Shown here: positions 34,466 to 42,657 of the stretch, piece by piece
Numbering within the stretch: the stretch's first letter is position 1
Layout of the letters: each line of letters opens with the position of its first letter
Assembly (NCBI RefSeq): GCF_022815725.1
Contig: NZ_JALGRF010000001.1
Coordinates: 620,001-684,000 of the forward strand
Source: Streptomyces sp. APSN-46.1
Lineage (GTDB): Bacteria; Actinomycetota; Actinomycetes; Streptomycetales; Streptomycetaceae
Length of the DNA stretch: 64,000 nucleotides
Direction: 5' to 3'
Notes under the pieces: generated by a model
The model's input: only the letters and a program-made list of their open reading frames with translations
Told to the model about the DNA's origin: nothing
Database searches by the model: none
Translations under genes and position numbers: made by a program

Positions 34466-35917
34466 ATGACGCAGATCATCAAGGGGGGCAATCTGCCCAT
34501 GTCCGGCGAGCCCATGCGGATCGCGGTAGTCCGTCGCGCGGCCGGGCCCGGTGTACCCGAGATCGACCCGGCGGCACTGCTGCTGGACGACAGCGGCAAG
34601 GTGAGGGGCCGGAGCGACCTGATCTTCTACAACCAGCGCTCGCACACCACCAGCGCCGTACAGCTCCTGGGCAACGCCCAGGGCGATGACGGGCGGACGG
34701 CAGACTGGCTGGAGATCGACCCGGGCCAGGTCGAGCCGGAGGTGGAGCGGATCGTCATCGCGGCCTCCGCCGAAGGCGGAACCTTCGGGGACGTACCGGG
34801 GCTGTACGTGGAGGCGGTCAGCGCGGTGACGGGTGAGCGGATGGTGGTGTACTCGGTCGACGACGACGACGCGACGACCGAAACCGCATACGTGCTGGGT
34901 GAGCTCTACCGCCGGGACGGGGGCTGGAAGTTCCGCGCGGTCGGGCAGGGGTACGACTCCGGGCTTCCGGGGCTGGCCACGGACTACGGATTCACGGTGG
35001 AGGAGGAAGAGCCCGAAGCCGAGTCGGCCACCGCGCCGCCGCCCGCACCTGCGATGCCCGAGGCTCCCCCGCCCGCCCCGCCACTTCCGGCGACGGCGCT
35101 TCCAATGGCGGCGTTCCCGGCGGCGGCAGCTCCGGTTCCACCGGAGCCGGTCTCACCCGAGGCCACAGCGGCCGTCGCGACATCTCCGGCCCTCGCGGCC
35201 ACCCCCGCCGCCCCCACCGTGCCCGCCGGCATTCCCGTATCCAAGACCGGCGCCCCCCTGCTGGGCACCATCACCACACGGCTGAACAACCTCCCGACCG
35301 ACTTCGGGCCGGACTTCCCCGTCTTCTCACAGGAGGGCAAGGGGGATGACATCGTCCGGGTGGAGGTTCCCATGCCGGCCGGGTTCGCGGTGGTCGACGT
35401 GGTCAGGGTGGGGGAAAGCCTTATCGAGATCACAGCGCTGAACCACCGCAACCATGAGAGGTCCCCGGCGGTCATCCACAGCTGGCTGGAGGACTTCAGC
35501 GGGCGCGGAATCGTGGACCACGACGGGAACGGACCGCTGCGGCTGCGCGTGAAGGCGCAGGGCGAGTGGAAGATCACCGTGAGCCCGGTCTCGGTGCTAC
35601 GGGACGTCTCCGAGCGCGTCGAGGGCGTCGGCCCGGATGTCCTGGCGTACGCCGGCCCCGCCGTCGACCTCGCCATCAGGCACCGCAACAGCAGGGATGA
35701 GGCCTGGTTCCAGCTTGAGGCCATCAGGCGCGGCGCCTCGCGCCGTCACCTGTACTCCGGTTACAAGTCGGGGCGGGGCACGGTGGCACTGACGCGAGGG
35801 GCGCGACTGCTGGTCATCAACTGCGACAGCCCCTGGTCCATCACCCCCCGCGAGGTCACCCCCCACCCCAACCGGCGGGAAGGCGAGATCCCGCCCTTCT
35901 GGAAGCGCCTCCGCTGA
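34466..35917 (+). CDS. TerD-domain protein with long Pro/Ala linker
   Basis: Protein of 483 residues. N-terminal TerD-like calcium-binding domain (MTQIIKGGNLPM, then IDPAALLLDDSGKVRGRSDLIFYNQ and LEIDPGQVEPEVERIVIAASA) to about residue 170, a 75-residue Pro/Ala-rich hinge, then a second beta-rich domain (from about 265) with DFPVFSQEGKGDDIVRVEVP and a galactose-binding-like C-terminus. Such proteins belong to the tellurite-resistance/stress group but work as Ca-dependent scaffolds. ATG 34466 has no strong ribosome site; the frame is open upstream through the transposase remnant, so a longer fused product is not excluded. Confidence 0.82.
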   Translation: MTQIIKGGNLPMSGEPMRIAVVRRAAGPGVPEIDPAALLLDDSGKVRGRSDLIFYNQRSHTTSAVQLLGNAQGDDGRTADWLEIDPGQVEPEVERIVIAASAEGGTFGDVPGLYVEAVSAVTGERMVVYSVDDDDATTETAYVLGELYRRDGGWKFRAVGQGYDSGLPGLATDYGFTVEEEEPEAESATAPPPAPAMPEAPPPAPPLPATALPMAAFPAAAAPVPPEPVSPEATAAVATSPALAATPAAPTVPAGIPVSKTGAPLLGTITTRLNNLPTDFGPDFPVFSQEGKGDDIVRVEVPMPAGFAVVDVVRVGESLIEITALNHRNHERSPAVIHSWLEDFSGRGIVDHDGNGPLRLRVKAQGEWKITVSPVSVLRDVSERVEGVGPDVLAYAGPAVDLAIRHRNSRDEAWFQLEAIRRGASRRHLYSGYKSGRGTVALTRGARLLVINCDSPWSITPREVTPHPNRREGEIPPFWKRLR

Positions 35918-35932
35918 CCAACACCTGGGCAC

Positions 35933-36025
35933 GCGGACACCGCTCGGACGGGGGCTGCCGGCGCGGTGTTCCGGGGCGGGCAGCGGGCACCCCGCTGCCG
36001 CAGGCGCCGGCGACCCGTACTTCCC
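35933..36025. repeat. Displaced copy of M1-peptidase gene segment
   Basis: 93 bases here match 60445-60530 (86 bases) inside the M1 peptidase gene, in the same orientation, with one substitution and a 7-bp tandem duplication (GCGGGCA) in this copy. In the peptidase it encodes the linker after the lipobox. Here it is non-coding, 15 bases after the TerD gene stop. The rest of 35918-36264 shows no gene. Confidence 0.85.
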
Positions 36026-36264
36026 CGCGGGAACCCGGGCGGGCTCTCGACCGGCCCCGGAACGGGGAAAGGCCCTGGCGCCGGCGCAGCCGGGGGCTGG
36101 ACCGGGCGGCGCAGCGGCGGCCGAGAGTGGGTTAGGGGGTGTAGCGCGGCGGGGTTCGGTGCCCAGGGGCTGATTTCTGGTGAGCTCGGCGGCCGCATAC
36201 GCAAAGACGCTCGGCGGGGAAGTCCCGGCCGAGCGTTTTCGTGCGTCTGCTTACCGCTGGTGGC

Positions 36265-36669
36265 TTAGTACCAGTGGTTGGCCTGCCAGAAGTTCCAGGC
36301 GCCGACCGGGCTGCCGTAGCGCTCGTTCATGTAGTCCAGGCCCCACTTGATCTGGGTGGCCGGGTTGGTCTTCCAGTCCGAGCCCGCGGAGGACATCTTG
36401 GACGCGGGCAGGGCCTGGACCAGGCCGTAGGCGCCGGAGGAGGCGTTCGTGGCGGTGTGGTCCCAGCCGCTCTCGTGAGAGATGATCTTGTCGAAGGCTG
36501 CGAACTGGGCCGGGTCCTTGATCATCTGCTGAGCGATCGCCTTCGCACCCGTCGGGGCGGCCTGCGCGGGAACCGCGGCAAGCATGGAACCGGCGACGCC
36601 CAGGGCGAGGACGGTGCCCGCGAGGGTCTTCTTCGAAGCGGCGATGCGGCGGATGACTGCGTTGGACAC
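36265..36669 (-). CDS. Secreted lytic transglycosylase (SLT-like)
   Basis: Protein of 134 residues starting at GTG 36669 (AAAGG upstream). Sec signal peptide ending PAQAAPTGAKA, then a small lysozyme-like domain with catalytic Glu in ISHESGWDH, NASSGAYGLVQALP and the C-terminal WGLDYMNERYGSPVGAWNFWQANHWY typical of Streptomyces SLT-type proteins. Cleaves peptidoglycan glycan strands, likely at growth or sporulation. Long structured 5' region follows upstream. Confidence 0.87.
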   Translation of the reverse strand: MSNAVIRRIAASKKTLAGTVLALGVAGSMLAAVPAQAAPTGAKAIAQQMIKDPAQFAAFDKIISHESGWDHTATNASSGAYGLVQALPASKMSSAGSDWKTNPATQIKWGLDYMNERYGSPVGAWNFWQANHWY

Positions 36670-36704
36670 GGAAAACCTTTCACAGGGAACAAGGACCGTC
36701 GCGG

Positions 36705-36775
36705 GCATGCCGAAGACATGCGTGAGCCACTCACGCGGAGGAGAGGGGTTCGTCGGGCGGGGGGTGAAGCACCCC
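36705..36775 (-). promoter_or_regulatory. Structured 5' leader with three hairpins
   Basis: Upstream of the transglycosylase gene are three compact hairpins: GGGGTG-CTT-CACCCC (36761-36775), GCGTGAG-TGG-CTCACGC (36720-36736) and GCATG-7-CATGC (36705-36721). Similar transglycosylase genes in Streptomyces can carry c-di-AMP (ydaO) riboswitches, but I could not find the ydaO core sequences here. 36776-37500 holds only degenerate open frames. Confidence 0.45.
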
Positions 36776-37500
36776 TGCCGCCGTGGCGACATCACCAGTT
36801 AGACAGGCCGCCGAGCGTCTGGCAACGAGCCCTCCTACTAGTGGGGGTCGCAGCCGGGGTCCCGCCGCGCCTCGGCGGTGCCGCCGGCGTTGGTGCAGGT
36901 GGGACGCGGGTTGCGGGGGGTGGGAACGGGGCGTTTGAGGTCTACGGTCCTGGGTCGTATGTGACCTGGGTCCTATGGGACGCCTCACTGGGAGGCGCCC
37001 CGGATGTCACGTTCCGTTGCCGTTCATACCCCTTTTGGGGGTGTGTCCTGGGCCACTTTCACCCCTGAATCGAAGGAAACGGGGGCGTCGAACGCCGCTT
37101 TCCGAGTCGCCCGCCGCAGCACCTTCAGCAACCCAGCAGCACCCAGCCCTGCAGGTTCATGACCGTGCCGCACGCGAAGGAGCCGAGGACCCGTACGCCG
37201 CGAGCATCGCCAGTTCGGCCCGGCCGCGGATCCGGTCGGGTCCGGGCAGCAGCCCCGCACCCAGCGAGAACCAGCCCATGGACACCATCCCGGGCGTGCG
37301 CGGCCGGGTCCGCCGAGCTGTTCCCGGGCGCGGGTCCAGTCACCGAGGTCCAGGTCCCAGGGGACATCCAGGCCCTCGGTCAGCGGCCCCCACGAGCACT
37401 TCGCGTCCACGATCGCGGGCGGCGCCCACGGATCAGCCGCTTCCCGCACCGGGGCCGGAGCACGCTCCGCGGCGGAGGCGGGTGCGACACCTGGAGCGCT

Positions 37501-38078
37501 ATGGCAATCACGCTGGCCGGATCGGCACAGCAGCGGCAAGCCGCCGGCTGGGCGGTGTCGGGTGGGATCCTGCTCGAACTGGTGCTGGCCGGGAGGGCTT
37601 CAGTCACGGGTAAGCACCTCGAACTGGTGGACACGACTCCGACCGGAGATTCGCTGCTCGACAGTCGGACGGCGCTGATCGAGACCTGGATGCGGGTCGT
37701 GGCAAGCGCCGGGTGACGGAGTGGCTGACGAAGGACCAGTCCAAGGCCATCGCCGCGGCTCTCGAGAGCCTGTGCAAGCGTGGGGTGGCCGTGGAGGAGA
37801 AACACAAGGCACTCGGCGTGTTCCCGATACGTCGCTACCCCGAGGCCGACGGCGCGGTGGAACGGGAACTGCGGGAGCGGCTCCGGGCCGTAGTGCTGGA
37901 CGGCGCCGAGCCGGACACACGGACACGGGCCTCATCGCGCTGATCCACTCGGCCAAGCTGCACCGTCTGGCCTTCCCCGACGGCCATCGCAGGCAGGTTG
38001 CCTCGCGGATGGAGGAGGTCGCCACAGGGCAATGGGCGGCCGAGAGCGTCCGCGCCGCCATCCGCGATGTGCAGGACG
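37501..38078 (+). pseudogene. GPP34 (Golgi phosphoprotein 3-like) family pseudogene
   Basis: Three frames join to give a GPP34-type protein: AVSGGILLELVLAGRASVTG and LVDTTPTGDSLLD (stop at 37716), then TEWLTKDQSKAIAAALESLC, VFPIRRYPEADGAVERELRE (ends 37943), then DTGLIALIHSAKLHRLAFPD and QWAAESVRAAIRDVQDA. These follow the family order including the VEEKHKALGVFP segment. Two frameshifts, a missing N-terminus and abrupt loss of the end at an IS5 remnant make it non-functional. Family members bind phosphoinositide-like head groups or are linked to secondary metabolism in actinomycetes. Confidence 0.8.
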
Positions 38079-38079
38079 C

Positions 38080-38638
38080 CTTGTCGGCCACAACCACAGG
38101 AGGCCGGACACGTGGTCGCCCGCTCAGTCTCGGGACACGGACGGCTGCCATGACCTGCTCAAACGCGGGGCGTTCCCCGGCCTGACCCTATGTGAGTACG
38201 AACGCAGCGGACGGCAGTTGCCGTCAGCCGCCAAGTGGACCTTGGTCGTCAGTCCTCCGCGGGAGCGTCCGAGGGCACGGCCGTCGCGCTCGCTGGCCGG
38301 GAGGGCCCTTTTACGGGCCCCGGCGGCGTGCTGATGCGCACGGACGATGGTCGAGTCGGCCGCCACGACCCCGTTGAGATCTTCGGCCGCGTCGGCCTGG
38401 GCGAGCAGCGTGGTGAACACCCGCTCCCATGTTCCGTCGATCGCCCATTCCCGCAGGCGGTTGCAGGCGCCCACGAGCCGAACTCGGCCGGCAGCTCCAC
38501 CCAGGGCGAGCGGGTGCGGCACTTCCAAGTTATGGCGTGGATCACCTGCCTGTGGTCACGCCATTGCCCGCCTCGTTGCAGCGTTCGATCCGGCAACAGC
38601 GGCTCAATCCGGGCCCACTGCACATCAGTCAACGACAC
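38080..38638 (-). pseudogene. IS5-family transposase remnant (second)
   Basis: Minus-strand pieces read VVSLTDVQWARIEPLLPDR and DHRQVIHAITWKCRTRSPWV; then in a second frame RLREWAIDGTWERVFTTLL, VVAADSTIVRAHQHAAGARK and RSRGGLTTKVHLAADGN; then in a third FEQVMAAVRVPRLSGRPRVR and VVVADKA. This is the classic IS5/IS427-group order with the first Asp (AADSTIVRAHQ) kept and the second in VADKA. Frameshifts near 38475 and 38210, a stop (TAG) in the third segment and loss of the C-terminus show it is inactive. Start GTG 38638. Fused to the GPP34 pseudogene. Confidence 0.85.
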
Positions 38639-38794
38639 AACCAGACCAATGATCCGATGATCCGAACAAAACGGCCTAGCTGCCCGACTTATGTACCCTG
38701 CCCCGCGGCCAGATACCTGGTCACCCGCTGACGACCTACCGCCACCACACCACCCACGCACTCTGGATCCAGGCCGCCCTCGGCGCGACCTGTT

Positions 38795-38832
38795 AGTAGA
38801 TGATTGCGAAATTACAGGACATACCAGTAGAT
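38795..38832. promoter_or_regulatory. AGTAGAT direct repeats upstream of namZ operon
   Basis: Two AGTAGAT copies 31 bp apart (38795-38801 and 38826-38832) in an unusually AT-rich 90-bp stretch before the NamZ-type gene. Probably promoter/operator of the sugar operon; the regulator is unknown. Confidence 0.4.
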
Positions 38833-38876
38833 TTCTTGCCGTGGCTTCGAGATGTCACTGGCAGACGGGGCAAAGC

Positions 38877-40073
38877 ATGAGCACGGACGACCGCGTCGCG
38901 GTGACGACCGGGATCGCACGACTGCACGCGTCGCCCGGACTCGCCGGGCCCGGCCGGCTCGGGCTGGTGACCAACCACACCGGCGTTCTGCCCGACCTGC
39001 GCCCGGCCGCGCCCGCGCTGCTTGAGGCCGGTGCCCGGCTGGTCGCCCTGTTCGGTCCCGAGCACGGTCTGCACGGGACCGGTCAGGCCGGCGAGAGCGA
39101 GGCCGCTCGTGCGGACCCCACCACCGGTCTACCGGTCCACGACACGTACCGGTGCAGCGGCGAGCTCCTCGACAAACTGCTGCTCGACAGCGGTGTCGAC
39201 GCCCTGGTGTACGACCTGCAGGACATCGGGGCCAGGTTCTACACCTACGTGTGGACCATGTTCGACCTGATGGTCTCGGCGGCCCGTACGGGCGTACGGT
39301 TCGTGGTCGCCGACCGGCCCAATCCCCTCGGTGGACTCGTCAGCGAGGGCCCGCCGCTCGACCCGGCATGGGCCAGCTTCATCGGGCGCGCTGCGGTACC
39401 CGTCCGGCACGGGCTCACCTGCGGCGAGCTCGCCCGGTATCTCAACGCCTCGGTCGTGTCCCAAGTGGCGGGCAGTGCAGTTGACTTGACGGTGATCGAG
39501 GTCGTCGGCTGGCAGCGCGCCATAGACGCGGAGGCAACCGCCCTGCCGTGGGTCGCGCCCTCGCCGAACATCCCGACGCCCGCTACGGCCACCGTCTACC
39601 CCGGGACGTGCCTCTTCGAGGGCACGAACCTCTCGGAGGGCCGGGGCACCACGCAGCCCTTCGAGATCGTCGGGGCCCCGTACATCGACGCGCGGTTCGC
39701 GCCCTCGCTCGCCGAGCTCGACCTGCCGGGTGTGCACTTCCGTGATCTGCGGTTCGTACCGACGTTCCACAAACACTCCGGGCGGCTGCTGCGCGGAGTC
39801 CAGCTCCATGTCACCGACCGCGAGGTCTTCGCTCCCGTACGTACCGCCGTGGCGATGCTCAGTACGCTGCGGCGGCTGTACGGGGACCACTTCGCGTGGC
39901 GCGCCGCTGACAGCGGTGTGGAGGGGAGCGACCAGCGTCCCTTCATCGACCTGCTGTGGGGATCCGACCGGTTGCGGCGTGCCGTCGACGCGGGCGACGA
40001 CCCACTGCCGCTGTGCGATCCGCCGGCGCCGCCCGGCCGATGGGCCGGCGACGACGTGCTGCTCTACCCCTGA
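38877..40073 (+). CDS. namZ: DUF1343 / NamZ-type exo-beta-N-acetylmuramidase
   Basis: Protein of 398 residues of the DUF1343 family. Motifs GRLGLVTNHTGV, VALFGPEHGLHG, VYDLQDIGARFYTYVWTM, FVVADRPNPLGG and LFEGTNLSEGRGTTQPF are all present and in order; the family's characterised member (NamZ) releases N-acetylmuramic acid from non-reducing ends of peptidoglycan. No signal peptide, unlike secreted NamZ of Bacillus, so it may work on imported disaccharides or be cytoplasmic. First gene of a sugar-uptake group. ATG 38877 selected because upstream frame is IS remnant. Confidence 0.87.
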   Translation: MSTDDRVAVTTGIARLHASPGLAGPGRLGLVTNHTGVLPDLRPAAPALLEAGARLVALFGPEHGLHGTGQAGESEAARADPTTGLPVHDTYRCSGELLDKLLLDSGVDALVYDLQDIGARFYTYVWTMFDLMVSAARTGVRFVVADRPNPLGGLVSEGPPLDPAWASFIGRAAVPVRHGLTCGELARYLNASVVSQVAGSAVDLTVIEVVGWQRAIDAEATALPWVAPSPNIPTPATATVYPGTCLFEGTNLSEGRGTTQPFEIVGAPYIDARFAPSLAELDLPGVHFRDLRFVPTFHKHSGRLLRGVQLHVTDREVFAPVRTAVAMLSTLRRLYGDHFAWRAADSGVEGSDQRPFIDLLWGSDRLRRAVDAGDDPLPLCDPPAPPGRWAGDDVLLYP

Positions 40074-40342
40074 GACAGGCTGCCGCACCGCGCGACCTGC
40101 TGCTGTTCCCCTGACGGAAGCGGATGCTGATGCAGAACCGACAGCCGCCACGGACACCCTGGGCCGAGCCGCCCTGGCCCCCACCGAACAGCCGGGCGCG
40201 GACCGCCTCATCGCCCCGCGCGCCCTCATGGACTGAACCCTGATCGCCGTGGCGCAGCGGCACCCCACACCAGACCGAAGCAGCTCTGCGGAGCGACGCT
40301 CGACGCCGTCCCTGACCTGCGTATGGAAGGACAACCCCGCCG

Positions 40343-41323
40343 ATGACCGATCGCACAACGACATCCCGGGCCGACATCCGTGGCTTTCGCGCGGGCGACG
40401 GACCGCAGGTGGTGGAGGTGTGGCGGCGCAGTGCGCCGGCCGACCCCATCACCGCGGACCGCTTCCGCTCCCTGGTGCTGCTCGACGCCAACTTCGATCC
40501 GGAGGGACTTCGGGTCGCCGTCGAGGGCGACCGTGTCGTCGGTGCGGCCTACGCGGTGCGCCGTCTGACGCCGATGACCGGCACCGACCTGGAGCCGGAA
40601 CAGGGCTGGATCCCGTTCTTCTTCGTCGACCCGGCCGCCCGCGGGCGCGGTCTCGGCCGCCGGCTGCTGGCCGACGCCCTCGACTGGCTGCACGGCCACG
40701 GCCGCACCCGGGTGGACTTCTCCTCGTACACCCCGGACTACGTCCTCCCCGGCCTGGACGCCGAGACGTACCCGGAAGCGGCCCGGCTCCTGGAGTCCCT
40801 GGGCTTTCGCACGCTGTACGAGGCGGCGGCGATGGACCGTGGCCTGGTGGGCTATCGCTTCCCGGAGGACGTCGCGAGCCGCGTGGCGGAACTGACGGCC
40901 CAGGGCTACCGGTTCGCCACCCCGTCCGACGACGACCTGGTGGACCTCTTGGCGCTCGCCGGGAGCCGCTTCGGTCCGGACTGGGCGTGCACGATCCGGG
41001 CGTGTCTGGCCGCGGGCACGCCGCTCGACCGGATCGTCGTCGTCCGGGACCCATCGGAGCGCATGGTCGGCTGGGCGATGCACGGCGCGTTCGACGCGGT
41101 GGACGAGCGGTTCGGCCCGATCGGCGTGCTGGAGGAGATGCGCGGCACCGGGCTCGGCGAGGTCCTCCTGCACCTGGTCCTGGAGAGGATGCGGGCGCGC
41201 CGCGCGCACTCCGCGTGGTTCCTGTGGACCGGCGCGCAGTCGCCGGCGGGCCACATGTACCGCAAGACCGGCTTCACCACGACCCGCGTGTTCCGCGTGA
41301 TGCGCCGGGAGGCCGCTCGATGA
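40343..41323 (+). CDS. GNAT-family acetyltransferase (two GNAT domains)
   Basis: Protein of 326 residues with tandem N-acetyltransferase folds. First domain acetyl-CoA loop FVDPAARGRGLGRRLLADAL, with VAVEGDRVVGAAYAVR; second domain ends EEMRGTGLGEVLLHLVLERMR. Start ATG 40343. Coupled to the next gene by a 4-base overlap. In this setting it could acetylate an amino sugar or a cell-wall fragment taken up by the adjacent transporter; this is inference. Confidence 0.85.
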   Translation: MTDRTTTSRADIRGFRAGDGPQVVEVWRRSAPADPITADRFRSLVLLDANFDPEGLRVAVEGDRVVGAAYAVRRLTPMTGTDLEPEQGWIPFFFVDPAARGRGLGRRLLADALDWLHGHGRTRVDFSSYTPDYVLPGLDAETYPEAARLLESLGFRTLYEAAAMDRGLVGYRFPEDVASRVAELTAQGYRFATPSDDDLVDLLALAGSRFGPDWACTIRACLAAGTPLDRIVVVRDPSERMVGWAMHGAFDAVDERFGPIGVLEEMRGTGLGEVLLHLVLERMRARRAHSAWFLWTGAQSPAGHMYRKTGFTTTRVFRVMRREAAR

Positions 41324-42657
41324 CGCCGGCACGCCGCACCGGCGGCCTGAGCCGCCGTCACTTCGCGCTCGCGCTCCCCTCGGCGCTGCTCGCCTCCGGA
41401 TGCGCACCGCACCAGGGCACCGGGCGGCCCGGGGATCCGATCGTCCTCACCCTGCTCTCCCACTACGCGAGCGGGGTGCCCAAGGAGGCCCTACAGGGCC
41501 CGGTCGACGAGTGGAACACCACCCACGACCGGGTCAAGGTACAGACCAAGGCCGTCGAGTTCACGGACCTGCTGACCACGTTCATGGTCCGGCAGGCCGC
41601 GGGCCAGGGCGCCGACATCCTCCACCCGTACTGCTTGTGGAACGGCCAGCTGGTCCAGGCCGGCGTCCTGCGGCCCGCTCCGACCGAGCACGCCGAGGAG
41701 ATCACACGCGGCTACAGCGAAGCTGCGGTCGATGCCGCCTCGGTGGGAGGCCAGGTCTACGGCTACCCCACCGAGGTGCAGACGTACGCCCTCTACTACA
41801 ACAAGCGGCTGCTGCGCGAAGCCGGTATCGACGGCCCGCCGCGCACCTGGCGGGAGCTGGAGGAGAGCGCCTACCGCACCGCCAGGCGCGACCGGTACGG
41901 CAACACACTGGTCCAGGGCTTCGGGCTGTCGACCGCTGACGACTCCACCACCGTCGGCCAGACACTCGCCCTGCTCAACGCCGCCGGCGGAATGTTCGTC
42001 TCCAAGGACGGCAGGAGCACCGCCATCGACTCGCCGGCCGGACGGGCCGTGTTCGATCTGGAGCACCGCCTCGTCGTCAGAGGTGCGAGCGCACCCGGTG
42101 TCAACGTCTACAAGGCGTTCCGGTCCGGGCAGGTGGCCATGGTGGTCAGCGCCGGCTGGTGGACCGGGAGCCTGAAGACCCTGATGGGCAAGGACTACCG
42201 CGACGTCGGCGTCGCGCCGCTGCCCCTCCCGGAGGCGGACGGCAAGCGCGCCACGCTCTCCACCGGCTTCATGCTGGGGGTCAACGCGGCCAGCAAGCAC
42301 CCGCGCGCGGCCTGGGAGTTCCTGCGCTGGCTCAATACCGAGAAAGTGAACGTGAAGAGCGCCAAGGAGGGTGGGAAAGCGACCCGGATGAGCTCCCTAC
42401 AGGTGTCGGTCGGCTCCCTGACCGGCCGCGCCGACGACATGCGGACGCTCCTTGGCGCGCACAGCGATACAAACCTGCGCCCCTTCCTGGACGCGCTGGC
42501 GTACTCGGTGCCGGAGCCGAACGTGCCCGGCGCACAACAGGCCAAGTCGCTGCTGCGCAAGAACATCGAGGCGCTGTGGACCGGTCAGCAGTCGGTCGAC
42601 CAGGCACTGCGCACCACCCGCCGACAAGTCGATCGAGAGGTGTCGCGCTCATGGTGA
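41320..42657 (+). CDS. Sugar ABC transporter substrate-binding lipoprotein
   Basis: Extracellular family-1 binding protein of 445 residues. Tat-like SRRHFALALPSALLASGC gives a lipobox Cys. Mature regions KEALQGPVDEWNTTHDRVKVQ, GYPTEVQTYALYYNKRLLRE and NAASKHPRAAWEFLRWLN are family hallmarks. It probably captures an amino sugar or muropeptide released by NamZ-type activity. Overlaps the GNAT stop; 7-base overlap with the next gene. Confidence 0.88.
   Translation: MTPARRTGGLSRRHFALALPSALLASGCAPHQGTGRPGDPIVLTLLSHYASGVPKEALQGPVDEWNTTHDRVKVQTKAVEFTDLLTTFMVRQAAGQGADILHPYCLWNGQLVQAGVLRPAPTEHAEEITRGYSEAAVDAASVGGQVYGYPTEVQTYALYYNKRLLREAGIDGPPRTWRELEESAYRTARRDRYGNTLVQGFGLSTADDSTTVGQTLALLNAAGGMFVSKDGRSTAIDSPAGRAVFDLEHRLVVRGASAPGVNVYKAFRSGQVAMVVSAGWWTGSLKTLMGKDYRDVGVAPLPLPEADGKRATLSTGFMLGVNAASKHPRAAWEFLRWLNTEKVNVKSAKEGGKATRMSSLQVSVGSLTGRADDMRTLLGAHSDTNLRPFLDALAYSVPEPNVPGAQQAKSLLRKNIEALWTGQQSVDQALRTTRRQVDREVSRSW

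Noticed and set aside
36670-36900. c-di-AMP (ydaO) riboswitch upstream of the transglycosylase
   Set aside because: Expected for such genes in Streptomyces, but the conserved core blocks were not found; only hairpins are supported.
37024-37539. Possible 171-residue gene on the minus strand
   Set aside because: Partly hydrophobic segments (WFSLGAGLLPGPDRIRG) appear in another frame; no start, family or coding bias supports an intact gene.
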